This document shows positions 18,414-26,567 of a stretch of 64,000 nt of DNA, piece after piece. The stretch is from Opitutia bacterium (GTDB taxonomy: Bacteria > Verrucomicrobiota > Verrucomicrobiia > Opitutales > Opitutaceae). The DNA is taken from the NCBI GenBank assembly GCA_947452315.1, contig CANGCX010000003.1, forward strand, positions 1-64,000. The letters run 5' to 3'. Below the pieces are notes generated by a model. The model made no database searches. It worked only from the letters and a program-made list of their open reading frames with translations, and had not been told where the DNA came from. Position numbers and translations under genes: made by a program. Position 1 is the stretch's first letter; each line of letters starts with the position of its first letter.

Positions 18414-19871
18414 GAGTTCGCCGATATCCGCTTGCGGCAGGATCGCGCGCAGGTGCTTGACTCCGGCGGGAGTGACTTTGCTTCCGAAGAGATAGAGTTG
18501 CCTAACCGCAGTTATACCGTCGAACGCGCTAAGCGCTTCGTCGGTGACGGCGGTCGAGCAGAGGTTGAGATAGGTAAGGTTTTTCAAGGCGCGGAGTTCG
18601 CTGAGTGTGACGCCGGTTAGGGCGGTGCGCTCGAGGTTCAGACGCTCCAAGGCAATAAAGGTTTTTAATGTGTCGAGACTAGTGTCGCTCAAGCGCGTGC
18701 CGCCTAATTCGGCTTCGACGATGAACGCGGAGATAGGTGCAAGGGCTGCAAGTTCAGCATCACCGAAGGATTTTTCGGCGCCGCGAGTCTGTAGCGAGAG
18801 GCCGTCACCGGTGCGGGCGGAAATGGCGGTGATTTTGACGCGGAGCTTTTTCTCTAAGGTGGCGATCTGCCCGCGCAGGGCACTGTAATCGCCGACGCGC
18901 GGTTTATAGGCGGGCGTCTCGGGTGTCGCGATGGATAAGCTGAGGCCGGAGAGGAGCGTTGAGATTTCGAGCGGGGCTTCTTTGACGGAGGCGATGAGCG
19001 TGTCGCGTGATGCTCCTTGCTTGATCCACCAACGAATAAGGGTGATCTCCGCCGCGCTCGGGCGGGCTTTTTTCTTGGGCGGCATAACTTTCTCGTCGCT
19101 GGGATCAAGAAGCATGCGTTGGAGCAGTTCGCTCCTGGCGGTATCGCCAGGTGTTACGGCGGGTTTGCCGGATTTTCCGCCAGCGAGGAGAGCGGCGAAG
19201 GTGTCCATACGATAATCGCCTTTTTCTTTATCGGCAGCATGGCAGGAAAAACAGTGCTTCTCGAGTATGGGGCGGACGGCGCCGCCGAAGACGGTATCTT
19301 TGGCGTAGGTTTCGGATATCGGTTTTTCCCGGATGTGTAGAATTTTTTTAATCGTGGGCGGGAGAGGCTCAGTGAGATAATCCTCACCGTGGGTGAGTGA
19401 GCCGCCTTGGTGGGCGGCCCAGGCGAGGGCGCTCAGACATCCAACAAGCGAAAGAACGTAGAGGATGCGAGAGCGAGCACGCATGATCCAAGCGAGTGCG
19501 GTGGCGATGGCGACAGTGATGCCTCCCCATAGGTGATTTTCCAGCGTTCCACCTTCGTGGCCATCGGCGCGCATGAGAGCCAAACCAGCGAATACAGAGA
19601 GTACGGCGCTTAGAAAACTAAGCGTGAGAACCGTACCGGCGGTTTCTCGCAGCGCGGCGCGGTGGCGACCCAGAATTTCCAAAAGCGGGACTAGCAGCAA
19701 AAGCGCGATTGGAAAATGAACGAGTAGAGGATGTAGCCTGCCAAGCAAGCGAAGCCCGCCACCGTGGGCTATGCCATCGGGTGCAAACGCCAGGGCGGCG
19801 GCGACCGTTGCGCCACTAAGTGCTGTGGCGACGGTTAGGCGGGGCAGAAGTTTAGGCTTATTGGCAGACAT
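18399..19871 (-). CDS. DUF2231 membrane - cytochrome c (PSCyt1) - LRR protein
   Basis: A 490-residue three-part protein. Residues about 15-165 contain four or five transmembrane helices with the DUF2231-like GRLHPLLVHFPIALLLLVPLLE. A c-type heme domain of the planctomycete type follows (CFSCH at about 207-211, VMPPKKKARPSAAE, IRWWIKQG). The C-terminus has leucine-rich repeats (LERLNLERTALTGV; LTYLNLCSTAVTDEAL; VRQLYLFGSKVTPAG). I start at ATG 19871 (MSANKPK) because the track's 19883 start is TTG. This architecture suggests a membrane-anchored redox protein with a protein- or glycan-contacting LRR facing the periplasm. It is the last gene of the minus-strand cytochrome/DUF1501 block, 88 bases after the NHL gene. 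Confidence 0.87.
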   Translation of the reverse strand: MSANKPKLLPRLTVATALSGATVAAALAFAPDGIAHGGGLRLLGRLHPLLVHFPIALLLLVPLLEILGRHRAALRETAGTVLTLSFLSAVLSVFAGLALMRADGHEGGTLENHLWGGITVAIATALAWIMRARSRILYVLSLVGCLSALAWAAHQGGSLTHGEDYLTEPLPPTIKKILHIREKPISETYAKDTVFGGAVRPILEKHCFSCHAADKEKGDYRMDTFAALLAGGKSGKPAVTPGDTARSELLQRMLLDPSDEKVMPPKKKARPSAAEITLIRWWIKQGASRDTLIASVKEAPLEISTLLSGLSLSIATPETPAYKPRVGDYSALRGQIATLEKKLRVKITAISARTGDGLSLQTRGAEKSFGDAELAALAPISAFIVEAELGGTRLSDTSLDTLKTFIALERLNLERTALTGVTLSELRALKNLTYLNLCSTAVTDEALSAFDGITAVRQLYLFGSKVTPAGVKHLRAILPQADIGELTIAP

Positions 19872-19959
19872 CAACTCGGGCAATACGGACAGAGGAAAAG
19901 AAACAGCGTGGGGCGCCCCGCCAGCATTTAAAAAATGCAGGCGGGGTGTTGAAAGAAAC

Positions 19960-21012
19960 TCAGCTCAGTTTGCGCAGGAGCGTGAGGCGACCGATCGGGA
20001 GCCATTCGGCGACGAGAATGTCGCCGTTGTTCAGGAAGATCGCACCGTGCGGCGTGATGAATTCGCCGGGGGTGAACTCGGCGCGCGTTTGCGAGCGGCG
20101 GGAGCCGGTCTTACCATTGTGCGCGATGCCGTCGCCTAGTTGGGCGATGACGTTGTATTCTTTGTCGATAAGGCAGACTTGGCTGTCGAGGTCGGGGCAG
20201 AGCATGAGGTCGCCGCGCACATCGAAATGACAGGGTTGGCGGAGCTTGGTGTCGTCCTTAATTGTGCGGATGTGTTTGCCGTCGAGCGTGTAGGTTTGGA
20301 TACGGCGGTTGCCGCGGTCGGCGATGACGAGTACGGGATCCTTGCCGCGTGTGTCGACGTATTGGCCGTGGGGGTTGTTAATTTCGTTGTCCCCTTTACC
20401 CGGAGAGGAAATCTCTCCGAGAAATTTGCCGTCGATTGAGTAACGTAGCATACGGTAGGAGCCGTAGCCGTCGCCGATGTAGAAATCGCCGTTGGGAGCG
20501 AAGGCGATATTAGTTGGGATGAATTTGATGGGTGCAGCGCCGTAGGCGGCGTCTTCCCGTGGGTAGCCTTTGGACCATACCACCTCGCCGGTGAGGGTTG
20601 TCTTGATGACTTTGGAGCGGGTGGTGTCGCAGTGGTAGAGAAACTCTCGGTTGCCCTCTTTGCGGACGCCTAGGCCGTGGGCGCCACCGCGCATGTCTTC
20701 GCCGAAGGCGCGGACGAATTTGCCTTTCGCGTCGTAAACGACGATGGCCTCCGGACGCATCGAAGTGCTGTTGACGGTATGGGCGACGTAGATGAGGCCT
20801 TGGCTGTCTTGGGCAAGGCCTTGGGTGTCGCCCCAGACGAGGCCTTCGGGGGCGGTGAGCCAATCGTGAATCATCTCATAGCGGTGCTCGCCGGAGCCGG
20901 TGATGAGTTGGCCGGAGCCGGCTTTGTTAGCGGCGCGGATGAATGGCGCGGAGAACGCGGTGACGGCCGCTGTGGCGGCGACTTGAGTGAGGAAGGAACG
21001 ACGAGTTTGCAT
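19960..21012 (-). CDS. Tat-exported NHL-repeat beta-propeller protein
   Basis: A 350-residue protein with a twin-arginine signal (MQTRRSFLTQVAATAAVTAF, cleavage after IRA). The rest is a six-bladed-propeller/NHL-type domain: repeated units such as APEGLVWGDTQGLAQDSQGLIYVAHT, GAHGLGVRKEGNREFLYHCD, NNPHGQYVDTRGKDPVLVIADRGNRRIQTY and FITPHGAIFLNNGDILVAEW. Some relatives are annotated as peptidylglycine amidating lyase-like, but catalysis cannot be claimed here. I used ATG 21012; the track's longer version reads through the DUF1501 stop region in another frame. It sits 44 bases downstream of the DUF1501 gene in the same transcription direction. Confidence 0.88.
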   Translation of the reverse strand: MQTRRSFLTQVAATAAVTAFSAPFIRAANKAGSGQLITGSGEHRYEMIHDWLTAPEGLVWGDTQGLAQDSQGLIYVAHTVNSTSMRPEAIVVYDAKGKFVRAFGEDMRGGAHGLGVRKEGNREFLYHCDTTRSKVIKTTLTGEVVWSKGYPREDAAYGAAPIKFIPTNIAFAPNGDFYIGDGYGSYRMLRYSIDGKFLGEISSPGKGDNEINNPHGQYVDTRGKDPVLVIADRGNRRIQTYTLDGKHIRTIKDDTKLRQPCHFDVRGDLMLCPDLDSQVCLIDKEYNVIAQLGDGIAHNGKTGSRRSQTRAEFTPGEFITPHGAIFLNNGDILVAEWLPIGRLTLLRKLS

Positions 21013-21056
21013 AGGGTGGAGGGGTTTGGAGTTGGGATTGAGGTGAGAAAAAGGGT

Positions 21057-22505
21057 TTAGGCGAGCAGGCCGCGAAGCACTTCGCCGTGGACATCGGTCA
21101 GTCGGAATTGGCGCCCTTGGTAGCGATAGGTGAGGCGTTGGTGGTCGATGCCGAGGAGGTGTAGGATCGTCGCTTGCCAGTCGTGGACATGTACGGGGTC
21201 TTTGACGACATTGTAACTGAAGTCGTCGGTCTCGCCATAGGCGATGCCGGGTTTCACGCCGGCACCAACCATCCACGTGCTGTACGCGGAGCCGAGGTGG
21301 TCGCGGCCGTGGCCGTCGCGTTTGGTGATGTCGCCTTGTACAAAAACAGTGCGTCCGAATTCACCTGCGAAAATCACCAGGGTGTCTTCGAGTAAGCCGC
21401 GTTGTTTAAGATCGTGGATGAGAGCGGCGGTAGGTTGATCGGTGTCGCGGCACTGGATCTCGAGTTGCGTGGAGAGATTGCGGTGTTGGTCCCATCCGCC
21501 GTGCATGAGCTGAATGAAGCGCACTCCGCGTTCGGCGAGGCGTCGGGCGAGCAGACAATTACGTGCGTAACTGCCAGGTCGGTTCACATCGGGGCCGTAG
21601 CTGGCGAGTGTCGCAGGAGATTCTTTGTCGAGTTCTAGAAGGCCGGGGACGCTGGCCTGCATCTTGAAAGCCATCTCGTATTGCGCGATTCGGGTGTCGG
21701 TCTCGGGGTCACCATGGAGATCGAGCTGGTGGTGATTGAGGCTGGCAATGTCGTCGAGCAGAGCGCGCTTCTGAGCACGGTCGAGACCGGGCGCATCATT
21801 GAGGTACAGGACAGGTTCGCCCTCACTGCGGAGGCGCACGCCTTGGAATTTGGAGGGGATAAAGCCGCTGCCCCAGTAATGTTCGTAGAAAAGTTGGCCG
21901 CAGGTTTTTTCGCGGTCTGAGGAAGTCATCACGACGAACGAAGGTAAATCGGCCGCGAGTGAACCAAGACCGTATGTGAGCCAAGAGCCCATGCTCGGCC
22001 GGCCGGGGATCTGGGAGCCGGTGAGGCAGAACGTGACGCCTGGTGAGTGGTTGACCGCCTCGGTGCGCATCGAGCGAATGAGGCACATATCATCGGACAA
22101 GCCGCCAATATGCGGGAGTAATTCGCTCAGCCAACGACCGGAGTGGCCGTACTGTTTGAACGGTTTTAACGCAGGCAAAATTGGGAATTTTTTCTGCGAG
22201 GCAGTCATCGTTGATAGACGATTGCCGCTACGCACGGATTCGGGGAGTTCTTGAAGGCGGAGTTTTTCGAGGCCCGGTTTGTAATCGAACAGATCGACTT
22301 GGGAAGGACCACCGCCCTGCCAAAGCAGAATCACGCGTTTGGCCTTGGGAGCGAAATGGGGAAGGCCGTTACCGGAGGCTGTTAATGCAGCTAGGGCGTC
22401 GGTGTTAAGTAACGACGTGAGCGCGGCTGCGCCGATGCCGGTGGCGCTGCGGCCGAAAAACTGGCGACGGGTGAGCTGGAGGTGCGCTTCGCTGAGGGGG
22501 TTCAT
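21057..22505 (-). CDS. DUF1501 domain protein (exported, alkaline-phosphatase-like)
   Basis: A 482-residue DUF1501 protein, a family distantly related to the sulfatase/alkaline phosphatase fold and very common in Planctomycetes and Verrucomicrobia. It has a Tat-type signal (LTRRQFFGRSATGIGAAAL). Core motifs are RVILLWQGGGPSQVDLFDYKPGL, HSPGVTFCLTGS, RFIQLMHGGWDQHRN, VIFAGEFGRTVFVQG, GRDHLGSAYSTWMVGAGVKPG and the YGETDDFSYNVVKDPVHVHD ending. No function is established. Its start overlaps the stop of the upstream PSCyt1/DUF1549/DUF1553 gene by four bases, so the two are translationally coupled and probably act as a pair. Confidence 0.93.
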   Translation of the reverse strand: MNPLSEAHLQLTRRQFFGRSATGIGAAALTSLLNTDALAALTASGNGLPHFAPKAKRVILLWQGGGPSQVDLFDYKPGLEKLRLQELPESVRSGNRLSTMTASQKKFPILPALKPFKQYGHSGRWLSELLPHIGGLSDDMCLIRSMRTEAVNHSPGVTFCLTGSQIPGRPSMGSWLTYGLGSLAADLPSFVVMTSSDREKTCGQLFYEHYWGSGFIPSKFQGVRLRSEGEPVLYLNDAPGLDRAQKRALLDDIASLNHHQLDLHGDPETDTRIAQYEMAFKMQASVPGLLELDKESPATLASYGPDVNRPGSYARNCLLARRLAERGVRFIQLMHGGWDQHRNLSTQLEIQCRDTDQPTAALIHDLKQRGLLEDTLVIFAGEFGRTVFVQGDITKRDGHGRDHLGSAYSTWMVGAGVKPGIAYGETDDFSYNVVKDPVHVHDWQATILHLLGIDHQRLTYRYQGRQFRLTDVHGEVLRGLLA

Positions 22506-24991
22506 GATTTGGTCAGCGTTTCGTCTAGGTTAAGAATCGCGAGGCAGACGGCGGTGTAGGCGGCGTGTTCAGCGGGGGAGAAGGTGAGATCGCGCGGAAT
22601 AGCCCCGACTGTTAGAAACGCTTGAGCGGCGATGGGATCGGCGGTGAAGCGGGCGAGTTGTTTTTCCAGACTGGTGCGGAGAAGTTTTTTCTCGGCAGCA
22701 TCAGGATCGCGGGCAAGGACTAGGCGGAAGGCGTACGCGAGCCGCGTATCGCGAAAGAATGCAGCACGGAGCGCGCGCGACGCGAGTGCACGCGCAGCCT
22801 CGATGTAGGTTGGGTCGTTGAGCGTGGTGAGCGCGTGCAGCGGTGTGCTGGTGATTGCGGTGCGTACCTTGCAGGTGTTACGCGCGGCGGCATCGAACAT
22901 GTTGGAAGGAGCTACGGTGCGGCGCCAAAACGTGTAGAGACTGCGACGGTAGAGGTCTTCGCCGCTGGACTGAGGGTAGGTGAAGTCACGCTCTTTGGTG
23001 ATCGCGAGCGAGTCCCAGATGTCGGCGGGTTGGTAGGGATAAACAGGTTTGCCGCCAAGGCGATCGACGAGGAGCCCGGAAACTGCGAGGGCTTGGTCTC
23101 GGATCATCATCGCGGGAAGACGAATCCGAGCACCGCGAGCGTAGAGGCGATTTTCTGGGTCACGCTCGAGCAGTCCGGGTGTGACGTTTGAAGATTGGCG
23201 ATACGTGGCGCTGGTGACGATGAGGCGATGGAGTGCTTTGGTGTTCCAGCCGCCGTCCCGGTATTCTACGGCGAGCCAATCAAGCAAAGCTTGGTGAACA
23301 GGTGCATCGCTTTGTACACCAAAGTCCTCACTTGTTTTGACAAGGCCAAGACCGAAAAAGGTCTGCCATTGTCGGTTGACGATGACACGTGCGGTGAGGG
23401 GCTGCGCGGGACTCATGAGCCAGCGCGCGAGGCCCAACCGATTGCGCGGTGCATCGGCGGGAAGTGGCGGCAAAAACTCGGGCGTGGCGAAGGCAACTTT
23501 ATCAAGACGCGTCTCGTAGTTACCGCGGTCGAGGATGAACGTATCGCGCGGTTTGCTGTCTTCCATGACCATGACGCGCGGGTAGTCGTCGACTTTGAGC
23601 CGGGCCAAATCGGCGAGCAGTTGGGCTAGCTCGGGATGAACCTGAGCGAGGCCGTGTTTAAAAAAATAGCGACGGAGGTCGCCGTTTTCGAGCTCAGGGC
23701 GTTCCTTGGCGGGGAGGGCGGCGGTGGCGCGGAGGGCGGGGAAAGGAAAGGTTTCGTCAGTGGCGATCTTGGCTTCCCAATCAACACGGAGTTTGACGAG
23801 CAGTTCGTCGGACTTGAGGGCGGCGAGACGGGCTTCGACGGCTGCGAGTTGGGCTTTGTGTTCGGGGGTTGCGAGATCGAGTACGGGTGCTGCGGTTCGG
23901 ACTTTATAAGAGGAGCCGCCGACAAGTCCGGTTTCTGGAACTTTATTAAACGCCGCGAGCAGCGAGTAATAATCACGTTGGGTGATGGGGTCGAATTTGT
24001 GGTCGTGGCATTGGGCGCAGGCGACGGTGAGGCCCAGCCAGTTGGTAGCGGTGGTGTCGACGCGGTCGAAAAGGGTGACGTGGCGTTGTTCCTCAGGAAT
24101 GGCGCCGCCTTCGCCGTTGAGGAGGTGGTTACGGTTGAATGCGGTGGCGATACGCTGGTCGATGGTGGGGTTAGGCAGGAGGTCGCCGGCGAGTTGCTCG
24201 ATACTAAATTGGTCGAAGGGTTGGTTGGCGTTGAGGGCCCGGACGACCCAGTCGCGCCAGATCCATTGGAAGGTGTCGCCGTCTTGTTGGAAGCCGTTGG
24301 AATCGGCATAGCGCGCAGCGTCGAGCCAAGGCAGCGCCATGCGTTCGCCGTAGTGCGGGGAGGCGAGGAGGCGATCGACGAGGCGTTCGTAGGCGCCGGG
24401 TTTTTTATCGGCGAGGAAGGCGGCGAGTTCGGCGGGCGTAGGCGGGAGGCCGGTGAGATCTAGGCTGACGCGACGGATTAACGTCGCCCGCGGGGCCTCG
24501 GGCGATGGGGACAAGTTTTCGGTTTCGAGGCGGGCGAGGACGAAGCGGTCGATGGGATTTTGAATCCAGTTTTCGCCGCGGACGGCGGGCGGCGTCGGGC
24601 GCTTCGGAGCGGAGAATGTCCAATGCGGCGTGAACGGCGCGCCTTCGGCGACCCAGCGGCGCAGGGTATCTTTTTGCGCCGAGGTAAGGATGCGGTGGGA
24701 ATCGGCGGGGGGCATCTGCTCGTCGTCCTCGGTCGAGAGGATGCGGGCGATGAGTTCGCTTTCGGTGGGTTGGCCGGGGACGACAACGGCGTTGGCGAGT
24801 TGGCCTTCGCGGGTGTCGAGGCGAAGCTTGGCTTTGCGTTTGGTGGCGTCTTGGCCGTGGCAGTAAAAACAGTTTTCCGCGAGGATCGGGCGGATGTCGT
24901 GGGTGTAATCGATCGGCGCCGGTGCCGTCGCGGCGGGCACGGGCACGGGCACGAGGGCGACGACGAGAAATAGCGGTATAGACCTTAACAT
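22502..24991 (-). CDS. PSCyt1-DUF1549-DUF1553 cytochrome protein
   Basis: An 829-residue exported protein with the standard planctomycete layout. It has a signal peptide (residues 1-20), a PSCyt1 c-type heme domain (CFYCH at 41-45, EQMPPADSHRILT, LRRWVAEGAPF), DUF1549 from about residue 135 (NPIDRFVLARLE, LDLTGLPPTPAEL) ending in CAQCHDHKFDPITQRDYY, and DUF1553 in the C-terminal half (TARVIVNRQWQTFFGLGLVKTSEDFG, STPLHALTTLNDPTYIEAARALA). Two CxxCH motifs suggest two hemes, although the DUF1549 site is family-wide and not proven to bind heme. It is coupled to the DUF1501 gene 21057-22505. Confidence 0.93.
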   Translation of the reverse strand: MLRSIPLFLVVALVPVPVPAATAPAPIDYTHDIRPILAENCFYCHGQDATKRKAKLRLDTREGQLANAVVVPGQPTESELIARILSTEDDEQMPPADSHRILTSAQKDTLRRWVAEGAPFTPHWTFSAPKRPTPPAVRGENWIQNPIDRFVLARLETENLSPSPEAPRATLIRRVSLDLTGLPPTPAELAAFLADKKPGAYERLVDRLLASPHYGERMALPWLDAARYADSNGFQQDGDTFQWIWRDWVVRALNANQPFDQFSIEQLAGDLLPNPTIDQRIATAFNRNHLLNGEGGAIPEEQRHVTLFDRVDTTATNWLGLTVACAQCHDHKFDPITQRDYYSLLAAFNKVPETGLVGGSSYKVRTAAPVLDLATPEHKAQLAAVEARLAALKSDELLVKLRVDWEAKIATDETFPFPALRATAALPAKERPELENGDLRRYFFKHGLAQVHPELAQLLADLARLKVDDYPRVMVMEDSKPRDTFILDRGNYETRLDKVAFATPEFLPPLPADAPRNRLGLARWLMSPAQPLTARVIVNRQWQTFFGLGLVKTSEDFGVQSDAPVHQALLDWLAVEYRDGGWNTKALHRLIVTSATYRQSSNVTPGLLERDPENRLYARGARIRLPAMMIRDQALAVSGLLVDRLGGKPVYPYQPADIWDSLAITKERDFTYPQSSGEDLYRRSLYTFWRRTVAPSNMFDAAARNTCKVRTAITSTPLHALTTLNDPTYIEAARALASRALRAAFFRDTRLAYAFRLVLARDPDAAEKKLLRTSLEKQLARFTADPIAAQAFLTVGAIPRDLTFSPAEHAAYTAVCLAILNLDETLTKS

Positions 24992-25002
24992 GCGCGGTGC
25001 GA

Positions 25003-26556
25003 TCAGGCGAGTAAATCAGTGATGACCTTAGCGGGCAGCACGCCTGTGAGTTTCTGGTCGAGGCCTTGAAACTTGTAGGTGAGGCGTTCGTGATCTAGGC
25101 CGAATTGGTGGAGAATCGTCGCGTGGAGATCGCGAATGTGGACCGGGTCTTTGACGATGTTGTAGGAGAAATCGTCGGTCTGGCCGTAGCTGAGGCCGGG
25201 TTTCATACCGGCGCCGGCCATCCACATGCTGAAGCAGCGCGGGTGGTGGTCGCGGCCGTAATCGTTTGGTTTGAGTGTGCCTTGCGAATAAACCGTGCGG
25301 CCGAATTCACCGCCCCAGATAACGAGCGTGTCGTCGAGTAGACCGCGCCGTTTGAGGTCGGTGATGAGGCCGTAGGTGGGGCGGTCAGAATCTTCGCAGA
25401 GCGTTTTGATATTTTCGGGCAGTAGGCTGTGGTTGTCCCAGCTGCGGAGGAAAACTTGGGTGAAACGCACGCCGCGTTCGGCGAGGCGGCGGGCCATGAG
25501 ACAGTTGTAGGCGAAGGTGCCCGGTTCTTTGGCCTTGGGGCCGTAGAGATCCCAGGTGGAAGCGGGCTCGTTGGAGAAATCCGTGAGCTCGGGCACGGAG
25601 GTCTGCATGCGGAAGGCCAGTTCGTATTGAGCGATGCGGGCGTTGGTCTCGGGGTCGCCCACGGTTTCGTAGAGCTGGCGATTCACGTCGTTGACGCCGT
25701 CGATCATGGCGCGTCGGAGGTCGCCGTTGACGCCGGGTGGGTTGCTCAAGTGCAGGACCGGATCGCCGCCGGAGCGGAGGGCGACCGCGGCGTACTCGGG
25801 CGAGAGAAAACCTGAGGCCCATAGGCGGTTGGAGAGCGCTTGGACGTTGCGCGTGACGGGCATCTTCGAGGTGAGCACGACGAAGGTCGGAAGCTCGTCG
25901 TTGACGGCGCCGAGGCCGTAGGAGAGCCACGAGCCGAGCGAAGGTTTCCCGGGAAACATGTTGCCGGTGGTGAGCTGGAGAATCGCCGGCTCGTGGTTAA
26001 TCGCCTCGGTGTGGAGCGATTTGATGACCGTGAGGTGGTCGGCGATTTTCGCGGTCCAAGGATAGAGCTCAGAGACCCAGTGGCCGGCGCGACCGTGTTG
26101 GGCGAATTTGTAAAAACTCGGGGCCACGGGCAGCCGCGCTTGGCTGGCGGTCATGCCGGTGAGAACTTGGCCGCCGCGAACAGATTCAGGAAGGTCGGTG
26201 TTGAAGAGCGATTGGAGGCCGGGCTTGTAATCCCAGGTCTCGAGCTGCGACGGTGCGCCGGCCATGAAGAGATAAATGGCGCGCTTGGCTTTGGGCGCAA
26301 AGTGCGGGACTTGCGCGGCGAGGGCGGCGCCGTCGGCGGGATGACTCGCGGCGCGAGCGGATGAAGCGCCGCGGCCTAAAATGCTCGCGAGACCGGCCCA
26401 AGCGAGGGCTTTGCCGGAGCGGCCGAGAAAGTGGCGGCGCGTCTCGAGGCGCAGCCATTCGTCCTTGAGCGATTGAGGCACGGGGAGGTGCCAGATCGTG
26501 GGGTTTTCGCCGCCGTGGTCGGAGCAGAGGTCGTGGGAATCGTGGGGAGCGGACAT
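25003..26556 (-). CDS. DUF1501 domain protein (exported)
   Basis: A 517-residue DUF1501 protein, second copy in this block. The N-terminus carries an unusually long leader before a Tat-like signal (RRHFLGRSGKALAWAGLASILG). The leader includes DHGGENPTIWHLP. Core motifs match the other copy: RAIYLFMAGAPSQLETWDYKPGL, NHEPAILQLTTGNMFPGKPSLG, VIWGGEFGRTVYSQG, GRDHHPRCFSMWMAGAGMKPG and YGQTDDFSYNIVKDPVHIRD. It lies 11 bases downstream of the large PSCyt1/LamG gene and 11 bases upstream of the next PSCyt1 gene on the minus strand, giving alternating cytochrome/DUF1501 pairs. Confidence 0.93.
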   Translation of the reverse strand: MSAPHDSHDLCSDHGGENPTIWHLPVPQSLKDEWLRLETRRHFLGRSGKALAWAGLASILGRGASSARAASHPADGAALAAQVPHFAPKAKRAIYLFMAGAPSQLETWDYKPGLQSLFNTDLPESVRGGQVLTGMTASQARLPVAPSFYKFAQHGRAGHWVSELYPWTAKIADHLTVIKSLHTEAINHEPAILQLTTGNMFPGKPSLGSWLSYGLGAVNDELPTFVVLTSKMPVTRNVQALSNRLWASGFLSPEYAAVALRSGGDPVLHLSNPPGVNGDLRRAMIDGVNDVNRQLYETVGDPETNARIAQYELAFRMQTSVPELTDFSNEPASTWDLYGPKAKEPGTFAYNCLMARRLAERGVRFTQVFLRSWDNHSLLPENIKTLCEDSDRPTYGLITDLKRRGLLDDTLVIWGGEFGRTVYSQGTLKPNDYGRDHHPRCFSMWMAGAGMKPGLSYGQTDDFSYNIVKDPVHIRDLHATILHQFGLDHERLTYKFQGLDQKLTGVLPAKVITDLLA

Positions 26557-26567
26557 GGCGCGGGCGG

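Noticed and set aside
23636-24463. 275-residue plus-strand ORF
   Set aside because: It is antisense to the PSCyt1-DUF1549-DUF1553 gene and has a low-complexity Gly/Glu/Val-rich composition.
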